Assembly (NCBI RefSeq): GCF_021191695.1
Contig: NZ_JAIWPT010000003.1
Span: 62,001-126,000 of the forward strand
Origin: Proluteimonas luteida
GTDB taxonomy: Bacteria > Pseudomonadota > Gammaproteobacteria > Xanthomonadales > Xanthomonadaceae
DNA length: 64,000 nucleotides
Direction: 5' to 3'
Under the pieces are notes generated by a model, which had not been told where the DNA came from, made no database searches, and worked only from the letters and a program-made list of their open reading frames with translations. Of the stretch, positions 26,404-36,891 are shown in pieces; the first letter of the stretch is position 1; every line of letters begins with the position of its first letter. The translations under genes were made by a program, and so were the position numbers.

Positions 26404-28596
26404 ATGCCAAGACGCATCCTTTCCCCGCTCCGCGCCCATCGCCGCGGCCTGCGCCGCGCCGCCTGGGCCGTGCTGGCGCTGTACCTGCTGTACCTGATCG
26501 CGGCCAACGTGTTCCTCAACAGCGCGATCGGCGTCTCCACGATCAACCGCAAGCCCGAGCGCTATCACGCGCAGTGGGACTGGGCGGCAAGCCTGTATCC
26601 GGGGCAGATCCACGCCCGTGGCGTGGTCATGGGCGGGCATGCGCGCACCACCCGCTGGACCGCCGCCACGCCGGTCGCGCAGGGCCGCATCAAGCTGCTG
26701 CCGCTGCTGTGGAAGGAAGTGCGCTTCGGTACGATCCGTGCCCGTGACGTGTCGCTGCATGTGGCGCGCGCGGCCACCGACCTGCCGTCGACGAAGCGGC
26801 CCGGCAAGTCGCCCTGGACCCTGCGCTTCGATGCGATCACCACGCCCAGCCTGCTGCGGATGGACTTCTACGACGCGCGCGTGACCGGCACCGGGGCCGC
26901 GCGCTTCGGCTTCGTCAAGACGATGGCGGGCGGGCCGATGGAAGTGCTGCCGTCGACGCTGGAGATGCCGGACGCGACCCTGTCGGTCGGCGGCTTCGAA
27001 CTGGTGCGCGACGCCGCGCTCGAGTTCGGCATCGCGATCCCGGCGCACCTGCGCCAGCAGGCGCAGGGCGACGACAAGCTGGTGCTGCTCGACGCGACCC
27101 TGCGCGTCGACGGCCGCGCCCCGGGCATCGACCTGCAGGCACGCGGCGACCAGCCGTTGCCGATCGCGGCCGGCGACGATGCCGGCCATGTGCGCGCCGA
27201 CCTGGCGATGCACCGCGGCGTGCTGGTGCCCGGCAGCCGGCTCGACTGGTCGGCGCCGGTGTCCGGCCTCGACGCGCAGGGCCAGCCGGTCCGGCACCCG
27301 CTGGGCGTCGCGCTGCGGGTGCAGCCGGCGGGCATCGCGATCGCGGCCCGGGTGCCGCGGCAGGGCGACAATCCCACCCGGTTGCATGCGGACCTGCGCA
27401 TCGGCGACCGCCGCCTGCTTGATCCCGACGACTGGCTGCGGCCGGTACGCGCGCTGTCGGGCACGGTGGACCTCGGCTGGCGTTTCGCCAGCCTGCGCTG
27501 GCTCGACCGGATCATCGCGCCGCAGGACTGGCTGCAGTTCGACGGCGAAGCCGACCTGGAGGCCGCACTGCGGCTGGCGGACGGCAGCGTGGCCGAGGGC
27601 AGCACGTTCCGGGTCTCGGACGCGCAGTTGCGCGTCGACATCCTCGACAACAGCTTCCGCGGCAGCGCCCACGCCAGCGGCCGGGTCGCGCGCGACGGCG
27701 AGGCCGGTCTGCGTACGACGATCGACGTCGTCTCCGAGCGCTTCTCGCTGACGCCGGGCGACGCGCCGGACACGGTCTACCTGCGTGGCCGCGACCTGCG
27801 GCTGGACCTGGCGTCGAGCGGCGACCTCGCGCGTTTCCACGAACAGCTGCAGGCGCGGCTGCGCTTCGACGGCGCCGAGATCCCCGACCTGCGCGCCTAC
27901 AACCGCTACCTGCCACCGCGCAGCGCGCGCCTGCTGGCCGGCAGCGGCGCCGCCAGCGGCGACCTGACGCTCGATCAGCACGGCCAGGTCCTGCAGGGAC
28001 GCTTGCAACTGCAGGGGCGCCAGGCGCGCATCGCGCTGGGGCCGTCGCGGCTGTCGGGCGATCTGCGGGTCGACAGCCGGATCGCGCAGCTGCGGACCGG
28101 CGGACGGCGCTATGCGTTCGAGGGCTTCGACCTGCGCGTCGACAACGTGCGCGTGGAGGACGCCGACGACGCGCCGTGGTGGGCGCGCTTCCGGCTCGAC
28201 GCCGGCACGCTGGACTGGCGCGAACCCTTCGCCCTCGAGGGTGAAGGCCATCTCGACATGAAGGACGTCAGCGTGCTGCTGGCGCTGTTCGCCGAACGCA
28301 GCGTGTTCCCGCGCTGGATCGCCAACCTCGTCGATTCCGGAGAGGCGAGCGCGACCGGCCGGCTGCGGGTCCGGGACGACGAGATCGTGTTCGACCGCAT
28401 CGTCGCCAGCAACGACCGCATCGACCTGCTGGCGCGCCTGCGCATCGCCGGCGGAACGCCGCAGGGCGACCTGTATGCCCGCTGGGGCGTGCTCGGTCTG
28501 GGCGTCGAACTGGAGGACGGCGATCGCAAGCTGCATGTCGCCGGCGCGCGCAAGTGGTACGACGCAAGGCCACCGCTGCTGCCGGGCGAAGGTTGA
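26404..28596 (+). CDS. AsmA/DUF748-like periplasmic protein with one membrane anchor
   Basis: The 730-residue protein has an N-terminal membrane anchor (about residues 17-38, [19 protein letters not shown]). A long periplasmic part follows, built of beta-rich repeats such as [39 protein letters not shown] and the C-terminal [20 protein letters not shown]. That is the signature of AsmA/TamB/YhdP-type proteins, several of which carry phospholipid between membranes or control outer membrane composition. Assignment to that broad group is moderately sure and the function is inference. The neighbours give no further hint. Confidence 0.7.
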   Translation: MPRRILSPLRAHRRGLRRAAWAVLALYLLYLIAANVFLNSAIGVSTINRKPERYHAQWDWAASLYPGQIHARGVVMGGHARTTRWTAATPVAQGRIKLLPLLWKEVRFGTIRARDVSLHVARAATDLPSTKRPGKSPWTLRFDAITTPSLLRMDFYDARVTGTGAARFGFVKTMAGGPMEVLPSTLEMPDATLSVGGFELVRDAALEFGIAIPAHLRQQAQGDDKLVLLDATLRVDGRAPGIDLQARGDQPLPIAAGDDAGHVRADLAMHRGVLVPGSRLDWSAPVSGLDAQGQPVRHPLGVALRVQPAGIAIAARVPRQGDNPTRLHADLRIGDRRLLDPDDWLRPVRALSGTVDLGWRFASLRWLDRIIAPQDWLQFDGEADLEAALRLADGSVAEGSTFRVSDAQLRVDILDNSFRGSAHASGRVARDGEAGLRTTIDVVSERFSLTPGDAPDTVYLRGRDLRLDLASSGDLARFHEQLQARLRFDGAEIPDLRAYNRYLPPRSARLLAGSGAASGDLTLDQHGQVLQGRLQLQGRQARIALGPSRLSGDLRVDSRIAQLRTGGRRYAFEGFDLRVDNVRVEDADDAPWWARFRLDAGTLDWREPFALEGEGHLDMKDVSVLLALFAERSVFPRWIANLVDSGEASATGRLRVRDDEIVFDRIVASNDRIDLLARLRIAGGTPQGDLYARWGVLGLGVELEDGDRKLHVAGARKWYDARPPLLPGEG

Positions 28597-28639
28597 GCGG
28601 AGGCGCGGGCGGCGCTGGGCCGCAAGCTAGAATGGCTGC

Positions 28640-29251
28640 ATGAGAACCTCGTTGCTCGTCGTCGACGACTTCCTTTCCGCGCGCGATGCGACGTCGCTGC
28701 GCAACGCCGGTCTGGGGCTGACCTACCCGGAGCAGGAGGGCGCGTTTCCCGGCCGAAATTCGCTCGAACGCATCCATATCCCCGGGATCGTGCCGGCGGT
28801 GTCGCACCTGGTCGGCGAGCAGCTGCGGCCGATCGAGCCGCTGCACTCGCATGCGAAGTTCCGCATCACCCGGGCGGCCGACGTCGGCAGGGGACGCGTG
28901 CATATCGACGGGCCCGTCGAGTGGTCGGGGATCCTCTATCTCAGCCGTCCGGAGGATTGCCGTGGCGGTACCGAGTTCTTCCGCCACCTCCCCACCGGTA
29001 CCGACCATGCGCCGACCAATGCCGCCGAACTCGCGGCGATGGGCCTCGACAGCTACGACGCCGTGGAGCGCGAGGTGATCGCGCGCGACAGCAACGACGC
29101 GTCGAAGTGGGAGATGACCATGCGCGTGCCGATGCGCTTCAACCGGCTGGTGCTGCTGCGGCCGTGGATGTGGCACAGCGCGGGCGAGGCGTTCGGAGAC
29201 ACGATGGAGAATGCACGTTTCGTCTACCTGCTGTTCTTCACCCGGGGATGA
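28640..29251 (+). CDS. DUF6445 family protein, 2-oxoglutarate/iron oxygenase-like
   Basis: The 203-residue protein starts RTSLLVVDDFL, typical of the double-stranded beta helix oxygenases. It has VHIDG with His88 and Asp90, and WMWHSAG with His179: an HxD...H set in the right order for an Fe(II) site. It most resembles the DUF6445 proteins often found beside tryptophan halogenases in xanthomonads; no halogenase is here. Catalytic activity and substrate are inference. Confidence 0.7.
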   Translation: MRTSLLVVDDFLSARDATSLRNAGLGLTYPEQEGAFPGRNSLERIHIPGIVPAVSHLVGEQLRPIEPLHSHAKFRITRAADVGRGRVHIDGPVEWSGILYLSRPEDCRGGTEFFRHLPTGTDHAPTNAAELAAMGLDSYDAVEREVIARDSNDASKWEMTMRVPMRFNRLVLLRPWMWHSAGEAFGDTMENARFVYLLFFTRG

Positions 29252-29350
29252 GATCCGGCCAGGGCCGCCGCACCGCCTGATACCCGCGCCGCGGTTTGGT
29301 CGCAGATGAAACATTAGGCATCCGCGCCATGGCGTGCTATCAAGTCGGCC

Positions 29351-29431
29351 ATGACTGCTTCTCGCGCCCGCTCGTACTGGTATGCACGATTTCCGAAGCC
29401 CCCGGCGGAGGAAGGCATGCGCGCGAGTTGA
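29351..29431 (+). CDS. Aromatic leader peptide upstream of the DAHP synthase gene
   Basis: A 26-codon reading frame whose residues 8-14 are Ser-Tyr-Trp-Tyr-Ala-Arg-Phe: four aromatic codons within six. It ends 23 bases before an intrinsic terminator that lies before the DAHP synthase gene. This is the arrangement of transcription attenuation, where ribosome stalling at codons for scarce amino acids prevents termination. I see no strong Shine-Dalgarno before the ATG, and the antiterminator pairing is not obvious (only GGCGG at 29404-29408 against CCGCC at 29458-29462). Confidence 0.7.
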   Translation: MTASRARSYWYARFPKPPAEEGMRAS

Positions 29432-29454
29432 CGTTCCAGACACACGCATCCCGG

Positions 29455-29488
29455 AAGCCGCCAGAGACCCTGGCGGCTTTTTTCGTTT
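29455..29488 (+). terminator. Intrinsic terminator (attenuator) before the DAHP synthase gene
   Basis: AAGCCGCCAG (29455-29464) and CTGGCGGCTT (29470-29479) pair over 10 bp around AGACC, followed by TTTTTTCGTTT. It is strong and lies between the leader peptide and the ATG of the DAHP synthase gene, so it must be read through for expression. Confidence 0.85.
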
Positions 29489-29522
29489 CTGCCTGTCCCC
29501 GACCTCCCCACGAGACCCTTGC

Positions 29523-30596
<1,074 letters not shown>

Positions 30597-30626
30597 AGGC
30601 GCCGGCGGCGGAATGGCGGGTCGGGG

Positions 30627-31838
30627 TCACGCGGCGGAACCCGCCGCCATGCCCGAGGCCCAGGCCCACTGGAAGTTGTAGCCGCCGAGCCAGCCGGTGA
30701 CGTCGAGCACCTCGCCGACGAAGTACAGGCCTGGCACCTGCCGCGACGCCATCGTCCGCGACGACACCCCGTCGGTGTCGACGCCACCGAGCGTGACCTC
30801 GGCGGTGCGGTAGCCCTCGGTGCCGCTGGCGACCAGTGGCCAGGCCTGCAGCAGCGCCGCGGTGTCGTGCAGCTGCGGCGGCGTGTACTGCCGCATCGGC
30901 CGGTTCGGCAGCCACACCTCGCACAGCCGCTGGGCGAAGCGGCGCGGCATCAGCTCGGCCAGCACGTTCTTCAGCTCGGTGCCGGGGCGCTCGGCCTGCT
31001 GTGCCTGCAGCCAGGCCAGCGCGTCGCGGCCGGGCAGCAGGTCCAGCCGCAGGTCGTCGCCGGGCTGCCAGTACGAGGAGATCTGCAGGATCGCCGGTCC
31101 GCTGAGGCCGCGGTGGGTGATCAGCATGCGGTTGCGGAAAGACGCGCCGTTGCAGCTGGCCTCGACGTCCACGGCCACGCCCGACAGCGCCGCCAGGCGT
31201 TCCTGGTGCTTGCCGCTGAGGGTCAGCGGGACCAGCCCGGCGCGCGTCGGCAGCAGCGCATGGCCGAATGCGCCGGCGATGTCGTAGCCGAAGCCGGTCG
31301 CACCCATGCTCGGGATCGACAGCCCGCCGGTGGCGACCACCAGCGATGCGCAGTGCAGCCAGCCGGCCGCGGTGTCGAGCACGAAGCCGTCGTCGATCCG
31401 CCGAGGTAGTTGCACCGTGCAGTGCGTGCGCACCCGCACGCCGGCACCGTCGGCTTCGTCCAGCAGCAGCTGCACGATCTGCTTCGACGATCCATCGCAG
31501 AACAGCTGACCCAGCTCCTTCTCGTGCCAGGCGATGCCGTGGCGGTCGACGAGGTCGATGAAGTCCTGCGGGACGTACCGGGCCAGGGCGGACTTGCAGA
31601 AATGCGGGTTGGCCGACAGGTACTGCGCCGGCGTGGTGCCGGTATTGGTGAAATTGCAGTGCCCGCCGCCGGACATCAGGATCTTCTTGCCGACCTTGTT
31701 GGCGTGGTCGAGCACCAGCACGCGGCGGCCGCGCCGGCCCGCCGCGATCGCCGCCATCAGCCCGGCGGCGCCGGCGCCCAGCACGATCACGTCCCAGTCG
31801 TGTGGCGGCAGTGGCGGGGAAACGGCGGATTCGGACAT
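30627..31838 (-). CDS. HI0933-family NAD(P)/FAD-dependent flavoprotein
   Basis: The 403-residue protein starts with the FAD-binding loop VIVLGAGAAGLMAAIAAG, then NKVGKKILMSGGGHCNFTNT, the signature of the HI0933/BaiN family. Near the end GLYFVGEVLDVTGWLGGYNF closes the FAD site. Members are flavoproteins of unknown physiological substrate, related to bile-acid reductase BaiN and to a proposed rRNA reductase. ATG 31838 was preferred over an in-frame TTG six codons upstream. It is convergent with the DAHP synthase gene. Confidence 0.9.
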   Translation of the reverse strand: MSESAVSPPLPPHDWDVIVLGAGAAGLMAAIAAGRRGRRVLVLDHANKVGKKILMSGGGHCNFTNTGTTPAQYLSANPHFCKSALARYVPQDFIDLVDRHGIAWHEKELGQLFCDGSSKQIVQLLLDEADGAGVRVRTHCTVQLPRRIDDGFVLDTAAGWLHCASLVVATGGLSIPSMGATGFGYDIAGAFGHALLPTRAGLVPLTLSGKHQERLAALSGVAVDVEASCNGASFRNRMLITHRGLSGPAILQISSYWQPGDDLRLDLLPGRDALAWLQAQQAERPGTELKNVLAELMPRRFAQRLCEVWLPNRPMRQYTPPQLHDTAALLQAWPLVASGTEGYRTAEVTLGGVDTDGVSSRTMASRQVPGLYFVGEVLDVTGWLGGYNFQWAWASGMAAGSAA

Positions 31839-31967
31839 CGATGGCGGAGACGGCAAGTGGAGCCGCGCAGTGTAGAGCGCAGCGGACTCCGTTCCACCAA
31901 CTGGCCGTCGGCGCCGCGCTCACGCCGGCCGGGCTAGGCTGCGCCGTCTTTTCCCGATGGCGATGCC

Positions 31968-33182
31968 ATGGATCTCAAGAGCGGCTATCCATACTGGGCG
32001 GTCGACAACGGCCTGATGCATGCGTTTCCGGCGCTCGACGCCGACCACCGCTGCGACGTGGTCGTGGTCGGCGGCGGCATCACCGGTGCGCTGATCGCCG
32101 ACGAGCTGGCCGGCCATGGCCACGACGTCGCCGTCGTCGAACAGCGCGACGTCGGCTGGGGCAGCACCGCCGCCAGCACCGCGCTGCTGCAGTACGAGAT
32201 CGACACCCACCTGATCGATCTGGCGAAGCGCTACGGCGAGGACGACGCGGCGCTCGCCTACCGCGCCTGCGCGGACGCGATCGGCATGCTCCACGACAAG
32301 GCGCGCGAGGTGCGCGACGTCGACTTCGCGCGCAACCCGAGCCTGTACTACGCCAGCCGGCGCCGCGACGTGCCGGTGCTGCGCGCGGAGTTCGAGGCGC
32401 GCGTGCGCCACGGCTTCGACATCGCCTGGTTGCCGCACGCGGCGGTGCGCGAGCGCTTCGGCTTCGACGCGCCGGCCGCGCTGCTCAGCAGGCTCGGCGC
32501 ACGGGTCGATCCCTACCGGTTCGCCTACCGGCTGCTGATGCGGCTGGAGAAGCGCGGCACCGCGGTGTTCGACCGCACCACGATCGATGCGATCCAGGCC
32601 ACGGCGCGCGGGGTGACGCTGGAGACCGTCGACGGGCTGCAGCTGCGTGCCCGGCACGTGGTGCTGGCGGCCGGCTACGCCAACCAGCGCTGGCTCAAAG
32701 CCGGCGTGGCGCGCAACCGCAGCAGCTATGCCTTCATCACCGATCCGCTTGCACCCGGTGCGCTGGGCCCGCTGGCCGACACCCTGGTCTGGGAATCCGC
32801 GCGGCCGTACCTGTACCTGCGCAGTACCGGCGATGGCCGCCTGCTGGTGGGCGGCGAGGACGACGGCATCGACGTGCCCGCGCGCCGCGATGCGCGGGTC
32901 GAGAAGAAGGCGCGGACGCTGCTGAAGAAGGTCCAGGGGCTGTGGCCGGATCTGGCCCTGCAGCCGGCGTTCTCCTGGGCGGGCACGTTCGCCGAGACCG
33001 CCGACGGGCTGCCGTTCTTCGGGCCGCACCCCGACTCCGGCCCGCGCGTGCACTTCGCCATGGCCTACGGCGGCAACGGCATCACCTACTCGATGCTCGG
33101 CGCCGGCCTGCTGCGCGCCGGCATCGAACGCAAACGCCATCCGCTGGCCGCGTTGTTCGGCTTCCGGCGGCTGGACCGCTGA
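31968..33182 (+). CDS. FAD-dependent oxidoreductase, DAO family
   Basis: The 404-residue protein has an N-terminal FAD loop, [20 protein letters not shown], then [20 protein letters not shown]. Its C-terminus reads [15 protein letters not shown] and [19 protein letters not shown], as in D-amino-acid/glycine-oxidase-like enzymes. The substrate is unknown. It lies alone between a flavoprotein on the other strand and a GIY-YIG/GNAT gene. Confidence 0.88.
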   Translation: MDLKSGYPYWAVDNGLMHAFPALDADHRCDVVVVGGGITGALIADELAGHGHDVAVVEQRDVGWGSTAASTALLQYEIDTHLIDLAKRYGEDDAALAYRACADAIGMLHDKAREVRDVDFARNPSLYYASRRRDVPVLRAEFEARVRHGFDIAWLPHAAVRERFGFDAPAALLSRLGARVDPYRFAYRLLMRLEKRGTAVFDRTTIDAIQATARGVTLETVDGLQLRARHVVLAAGYANQRWLKAGVARNRSSYAFITDPLAPGALGPLADTLVWESARPYLYLRSTGDGRLLVGGEDDGIDVPARRDARVEKKARTLLKKVQGLWPDLALQPAFSWAGTFAETADGLPFFGPHPDSGPRVHFAMAYGGNGITYSMLGAGLLRAGIERKRHPLAALFGFRRLDR

Positions 33183-33222
33183 GCGCTTCCATGGCGCGGC
33201 GCCGCTGCCGGATAATCGGCCG

Positions 33223-33975
33223 ATGACCGCGACGCGCTGCTGGCACCTGTACCTGCTCGAATGCCGTGACGGCAGCTACTACGCGGGCATCACCAACGAC
33301 CTCGACGCGCGCTTCGCCGCGCATGCCGCCGGCCGCGGCGCCAGGTACACGCGCGCCAATCCGCCGCTGCGGCTGCTCGCCAGCCGCGCCTATCCCGATC
33401 GTGCCAGCGCCTCGCGCGCCGAGTGGCAGCTCAAGCGCCAGCCGCGGGCCCGCAAGCTGGCGTGGCTGCAGGCCGCCGACCGCCCGACCGGCAGGCCGGT
33501 TCCTCCACTGCTCGACATCCGCGTCGACGACGTCACCGATCCGCGCGTGGTCGCGCTGCTGCACGCGCACCTGCACGACATGAGCCGGCACTCGCCCGCC
33601 GGAAGCATCCATGCGCTGGACCTCGACGGTCTGCGCGCCCCGGACCTGACGTTCTGGTGCGCCTGGCGGGGCGACGCGCTGGCCGGCTGCGGCGCGCTCA
33701 AGGATCTCGGCGAGGGACACGGCGAGATCAAGTCGATGCGCACCCACGCGGCGCATCTGCGCCAGGGCGTCGCCGCCGCGCTGCTCGCGCATGCGATCGA
33801 CGTCGCGACCGCGCGCGGCTGGCGTCGCCTGAGCCTGGAAACCGGGACCGCGGCCGCGTTCGAACCGGCACATCGGCTCTATGCCCGCTTCGACTTCGCA
33901 CCGTGCGGGCCCTTCGGCAGCTACGTCGAAAATCCCTGGAGCACCTTCATGACGCGCGCGCTGGCGCCGGCGTGA
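33223..33975 (+). CDS. Fusion of a GIY-YIG nuclease domain and a GNAT acetyltransferase domain
   Basis: The 250-residue protein has two domains. Residues 6-85 ([20 protein letters not shown] and [19 protein letters not shown]) are a GIY-YIG nuclease module of the YhbQ/UPF0213 type. Residues 95-250 are a GNAT acetyltransferase ([20 protein letters not shown] for acetyl-CoA, then [20 protein letters not shown] and the tail [18 protein letters not shown]). There is no internal start in the linker, and both parts share one frame, so it reads as a real fusion. Its 3' end overlaps the convergent CoA-transferase gene by 29 bases. The joint function is unknown. Confidence 0.85.
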   Translation: MTATRCWHLYLLECRDGSYYAGITNDLDARFAAHAAGRGARYTRANPPLRLLASRAYPDRASASRAEWQLKRQPRARKLAWLQAADRPTGRPVPPLLDIRVDDVTDPRVVALLHAHLHDMSRHSPAGSIHALDLDGLRAPDLTFWCAWRGDALAGCGALKDLGEGHGEIKSMRTHAAHLRQGVAAALLAHAIDVATARGWRRLSLETGTAAAFEPAHRLYARFDFAPCGPFGSYVENPWSTFMTRALAPA

Positions 33976-35503
33976 GCGCCGCACCGGCGCCGGCCTGCAT
34001 CGTTCCGGTATCGAGCCAGCGCTGGTGCCACGACAGCGCCTCGGGCAGCAGGTGCGGGGTGTGCTTGCCGTAGCTGTCGCGGCAGGCGCGGGCGAAATAG
34101 TCGTCCAGCGCGTCGCGGTAGTCGGGATGCGCGCAGCGGTCGATCAGCACCCGCGCGCGCTGCTTGGGCGACAGTCCGCGCAGGTCGGCCAGGCCGTGCT
34201 CGGTGACGACGATCGACACGTCGTGCTCGGTGTGGTCGACATGGCTGACCATCGGCACGATCGACGAGATGCTGCCGCCCCGGGCGGTGCTGGGGCTCAT
34301 GAAGATCGACAGGAAGCCGTTGCGGGCGAAGTCGCCGGAGCCGCCGATGCCGTTCTGCATGCGGCTGCCCATGATGTGGGTCGAGTTGATGTTGCCGTAC
34401 AGGTCGACCTCGACCATGCCGTTCATGCCGATGCAGCCCAGCCGGCGCACCAGTTCCGGATGGTTGGAGATCTCCTGCGTGCGCAGGATGATCTTGTCCC
34501 GGTACAGCGCGATGTCGCGCTTGAAGGCGTCGTTCGCGGCCGGGCTCAGCGCGAAGCCGGTGCACGAGGCGTAGCGCAGCACGCCGTCGCGCAGCAGGTC
34601 GAGCATGCCGTCCTGGATGACCTCGGTGAACGCGCCGAGATCGCGGAAGCCGCTGCTCGCCAGCCCCGCCAGCACCGCGTTGGGGATGTTGCCCACGCCC
34701 GACTGCAGCGGCAGCAGGTTCGGCGGCAGCCGGCCTTTCGCGACCTCGTGCTTGAGGAACTCGATCAGGTGCCCGGCGATCCGCCCGCTGTTGGCGTCGG
34801 CCGGCGAGAACGGGCTGTTGCGGTCCGGCGCATGGGTCTGGACGATCGCGACGATCTTGTCCGGGTCGACGCGCAGCGCGGCCTCGCCGATGCGGTCGTC
34901 GCCGTGCTCGAGCGGGATCGGCCGGCGCTGCGGCGGCAGCGCGGTGCCGTAGTAGATGTCGTGCATGCCCTCCAGCTCCGGCGGCTGCCAGGTGTTGACC
35001 TCGACGATCACCTGCTTCGCCAGGTCCAGCCAGGTCTTGCTGTTGCCGACCGAGGTCGACGGCACGATGCCGCCGTCCTCGCGGATCGCGGCCGCCTCGA
35101 CCACGGCGACGTCGATGTCGCCGTAGAAGCCGAACCACGCGTGCTGGGCGACGTGGCTCAGGTGCGCGTCGATGTAGGGCAGGGTGCCGTCGTTGATGCG
35201 CTGGCGCGCGTCCGGGTCGCTCTGGAACGGCAGCCGAAGCGCGATGCCGTCGACCTTCGCCAGCGCACCGTCGAGTTCGGGCGCGGTCGAGGCGCCGGTC
35301 AGCAGGCGGATCTGGAACGCTTCGCCGGCGGCGTGCGACCGTTCGATGCGCGCGGCCAGCGCGGTCGGCACGGCCTTGGGATAGCCGGAGCCGGTGAAAC
35401 CACTCATCGCGACGGTCTGGCCGGGCTGGATCAGCGCGGCCGCCTGCTCGGGCGTGACCACGCGTGCGCGCAGCGCGGCGTGGCGGATGCGGTCTTCGGA
35501 CAT
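33947..35503 (-). CDS. Acetyl-CoA hydrolase/transferase family, succinyl-CoA:acetate CoA-transferase-like
   Basis: The 518-residue protein has [39 protein letters not shown] and [12 protein letters not shown]. The Glu of that last motif corresponds to the catalytic residue that forms the acyl-glutamyl intermediate in AarC-like enzymes. [20 protein letters not shown] and [11 protein letters not shown] follow. By family it exchanges CoA between succinyl-CoA (or propionyl-CoA) and acetate; which acids it uses is inference. It is single and divergent from the MurG-like gene. Confidence 0.9.
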   Translation of the reverse strand: MSEDRIRHAALRARVVTPEQAAALIQPGQTVAMSGFTGSGYPKAVPTALAARIERSHAAGEAFQIRLLTGASTAPELDGALAKVDGIALRLPFQSDPDARQRINDGTLPYIDAHLSHVAQHAWFGFYGDIDVAVVEAAAIREDGGIVPSTSVGNSKTWLDLAKQVIVEVNTWQPPELEGMHDIYYGTALPPQRRPIPLEHGDDRIGEAALRVDPDKIVAIVQTHAPDRNSPFSPADANSGRIAGHLIEFLKHEVAKGRLPPNLLPLQSGVGNIPNAVLAGLASSGFRDLGAFTEVIQDGMLDLLRDGVLRYASCTGFALSPAANDAFKRDIALYRDKIILRTQEISNHPELVRRLGCIGMNGMVEVDLYGNINSTHIMGSRMQNGIGGSGDFARNGFLSIFMSPSTARGGSISSIVPMVSHVDHTEHDVSIVVTEHGLADLRGLSPKQRARVLIDRCAHPDYRDALDDYFARACRDSYGKHTPHLLPEALSWHQRWLDTGTMQAGAGAALTPAPARAS

Positions 35504-35766
35504 GCGAAATCCGGGGGTGTGGGGAAACCGCCATTATCGCCGTTCGCGCCGCGGCCTGCCGCGCAGCCGCGGGCCGCGGCGTTCGCTTGGCGCGGCGCAC
35601 CGCCCGTGGCTGGCGCCATGGGCCGGACCGGCACACGGGGCCGCGCGGCGACGCACACCGTCCCGTCTTACACTGCACCGCTTCCGCCTGGCGTGGCGCG
35701 CAGCTCGCGCGGCCGCCTCCCCCGATGCAGGCAGCCCCGCGCGCGGCTGTCGTTCCGAGACCCGTG

Positions 35767-36891
35767 ATGCCCGCCAACATGCCACCACCCGCCACGCTCC
35801 CGACCATCGCCTTCGCCGCCGGCGGCACCGGCGGGCACCTGTTCCCCGCCGAGGCGCTGGCGCGCGAGCTGCAGCGGCGCGGCCATCCGGTGGTGATCTA
35901 CACCGAGCGCCGCGGCGCGGCCTATACCGCGGCGCTGGCCGGCCTCGACCACGTGGTGCTGCCGGCACGCAGTCTCGAAGGCGGCCTTGCCGGCAAGCTG
36001 GCCGCGGGCTGGACGATCGTCCGTGCCGCGCGCCAGGCACGCGCCGACATGCGCCGCCGCGGCGTGCGCCTGCTGGTCGGTTTCGGCGGCTATCCCAGCT
36101 TCGCGCCGGCGCTGGCGGCCAAGAGCCTCGGCTGTCCCTTGCTGCTGCACGAGCAGGGCGCGCGCCTGAGCATGGCCAATCGCCGGCTGCTGCGCTTCGC
36201 CGACCGGGTGGCGACGTCGTTCCCCGAAGTGGCCGGTCTCGACGGCTTCGATCCCGCGCGCGTGGTCGAGACCGGCAATCCGGTGCGCGGCGCGATCCTC
36301 GACGCGCGCGGCAGCTATCCGGCCTTCGGCCCGGACACGCCGCTGCACCTGCTCGTGGTCGGCGGCAGCCAGAGCGCGCGGGTGTTCGGCGAGGTCGTGC
36401 CGCCGGCACTGCTGCAGTTGCCCGAATCGATCCGCCGGCGCCTGCGGGTGTCGCTGCAGTACAAGGGCGACGCCGCCGCGGAGATCGCGGCCTCGCTGCG
36501 CGCGCACGGCATCGAGGCCGAGGTGCGCCCGTTCTTCGACGACATGGGCGCGCGGCTGCGCGACGCGCACCTGGTGATCACCCGCGGCGGCGCGACCACG
36601 GCCGCCGACCTGCTGACCGTCGGCCGCCCCGCGGTCCTGGTGCCGATCCCGCAGGGCGGCTCGCGCGAGGAGCAGCTGCGCAACGCGCGCACGCTGGCCG
36701 CGGCCGGGGTCGGCTGGTGCGTGCCGGAGGCGGAACTGACGCCGGCGCACCTGGCCGCCCTGCTGGCCGACGCGTTCGCCTCGCCGACGCTGCTGCCGGA
36801 CGCGGCACGCGCCGCCGCGGCGCTGGGCCGGCCGCAGGCGGCCGCGGCGCTCGCGGATCTGGTGCAGTCGATGCTGCGCACGCCGGCATGA
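35767..36891 (+). CDS. MurG-like glycosyltransferase (family 28)
   Basis: MurG adds GlcNAc to lipid I to give lipid II. This 374-residue protein has the family's IAFAAGGTGGHLFPAEALA, GFGGYPSFAPALAAKSLG, HEQGARLSMANRRLLR, GNPVR and LLVVGGSQSARVFGEVVPPA. It departs in the nucleotide-sugar site. The usual SRxGALTVxEL is TRGGATTAADL (Asp for Glu), and the DxxQxxNA motif is SREEQLRNA. It looks closer to alphaproteobacterial MurG than to gammaproteobacterial ones. It lies away from any division and cell wall cluster and overlaps a PYROXD2-like oxidoreductase gene by four bases. I therefore see it as a paralogue; a second, canonical murG would have to exist elsewhere. Confidence 0.8.
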   Translation: MPANMPPPATLPTIAFAAGGTGGHLFPAEALARELQRRGHPVVIYTERRGAAYTAALAGLDHVVLPARSLEGGLAGKLAAGWTIVRAARQARADMRRRGVRLLVGFGGYPSFAPALAAKSLGCPLLLHEQGARLSMANRRLLRFADRVATSFPEVAGLDGFDPARVVETGNPVRGAILDARGSYPAFGPDTPLHLLVVGGSQSARVFGEVVPPALLQLPESIRRRLRVSLQYKGDAAAEIAASLRAHGIEAEVRPFFDDMGARLRDAHLVITRGGATTAADLLTVGRPAVLVPIPQGGSREEQLRNARTLAAAGVGWCVPEAELTPAHLAALLADAFASPTLLPDAARAAAALGRPQAAAALADLVQSMLRTPA

